Below are positions 63,465-64,000 of a stretch of DNA of 64,000 bases, in pieces. How positions within the stretch are numbered: position 1 is the stretch's first letter; each line of letters begins with the position of its first letter. The translations under genes were made by a program, and so were the position numbers. Source of the stretch: Atopsyche davidsoni (lineage: Eukaryota > Arthropoda > Insecta > Trichoptera > Hydrobiosidae); assembly GCA_022113835.1 (NCBI GenBank), contig JAILWY010000009.1, positions 14,050,001 to 14,114,000 on the forward strand, read 5' to 3'. The notes under the pieces are model-generated. The model worked only from the letters and a program-made list of their open reading frames with translations, did not search any database and had not been told where the DNA came from.

Positions 63465-64000
63465 ATATATTACCCATTTTCACTATAAATAAAGTTAGCT
63501 TACGCCACTAATGACCACAAACTGAAGTTCTTTGACTAAAACTTAAAAATAATTTGGTTAGTAATTAAACAACGCTCACATGCTCCCTTGTAATATTAAA
63601 ACAGCAATTTGTTGATTTTCAAGCGATTTGCATGAAAATGATAGTAGCTTTACATGAAACGCGCTTACCTAAAAAAAAATCAGTAACAATTATGATAGTG
63701 TAATAAAATCAACAATACTACTTTTAAACTATAAGTGTTACAAACATTGGTATCATTGTTTTGCTTATATTTACATACTTGAACACTCTTAATCAATCCG
63801 GTATTTAATCCAATGCCAAAGTAGTTATATATTTTTTTCCAGTTCAAGTGCATCCAAGTTTCCTTAAAGAAGCGCTTCATTTACATACGCACTTGGGGAC
63901 TCCTGGAAATAGCACAACTGAGCAACGGTTACTCAACCATCACGGTACTCGGAAAACTATTGTTAATCACACACCAAGGACTTCGTTTAGACACGGTACT

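Larger units (their letters stand above)
59653..64000. other. non-coding region with GC-rich islands
   Basis: I find no convincing exon. GC-rich patches are at 61380-61800, 62500-62770 and 62900-63200; the rest is AT-rich with TA microsatellites. The 161-codon minus-strand frame in 61337-61822 has no domain and no splice context that I can support. The content fits a large first intron or an intergenic regulatory region. Confidence 0.4.

Overview
This is a eukaryotic, almost certainly insect, nuclear window. It is AT-rich, its genes are split by short GT-AG introns, and it holds Shark, an SH2-ankyrin-SH2 tyrosine kinase that I know mainly from insects. A nuclear tRNA-Pro, TA microsatellites and non-autonomous DNA transposons fit this. 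I cannot fix the insect order from the sequence alone.

Layout. 1-32 kb is a gene desert. I find no intact gene there, only AT-rich DNA with scattered GC-rich islands, homogeneous GC-rich minisatellites and many small mobile elements: a TTAA-flanked piggyBac-like MITE, two nearly identical 484-bp MITEs each carrying four perfect CRE octamers, a hAT element with an 8-bp target duplication, a perfect 193-bp palindrome, and a decayed YqaJ-type nuclease fragment. A sequence at 8188-8232 fits the hammerhead ribozyme core. 32.2-39.8 kb (minus) is a complete 18-exon UBE3C HECT ubiquitin ligase (1104 aa by my exon model). 41.2-43.9 kb (plus) is a three-exon leucine-rich-repeat single-pass membrane protein (452 aa), divergent from UBE3C. 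48.0-53.6 kb (minus) is a complete 13-exon shark kinase (850 aa). 56.3-58.6 kb (minus) is a complete 9-exon DAW1 WD40 protein (419 aa), with an apparent GC-AG intron. 58.99-59.06 kb (plus) is a tRNA-Pro(TGG) with a Pol III terminator. 59.3-64 kb has no convincing coding exon but holds GC-rich promoter-like and enhancer-like stretches, including a tight triple GATA cluster.

How the genes relate. The four protein genes do not form one pathway: UBE3C acts in ubiquitin-dependent proteolysis, Shark in signalling below phosphotyrosine receptors, DAW1 in loading axonemal dyneins in ciliated cells and sperm, and the LRR protein probably at the cell surface. UBE3C and the LRR gene are head to head, about 1.4 kb apart, and may share a promoter region. 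Exon boundaries were derived by hand from splice signals, with reading frame checked across every junction.
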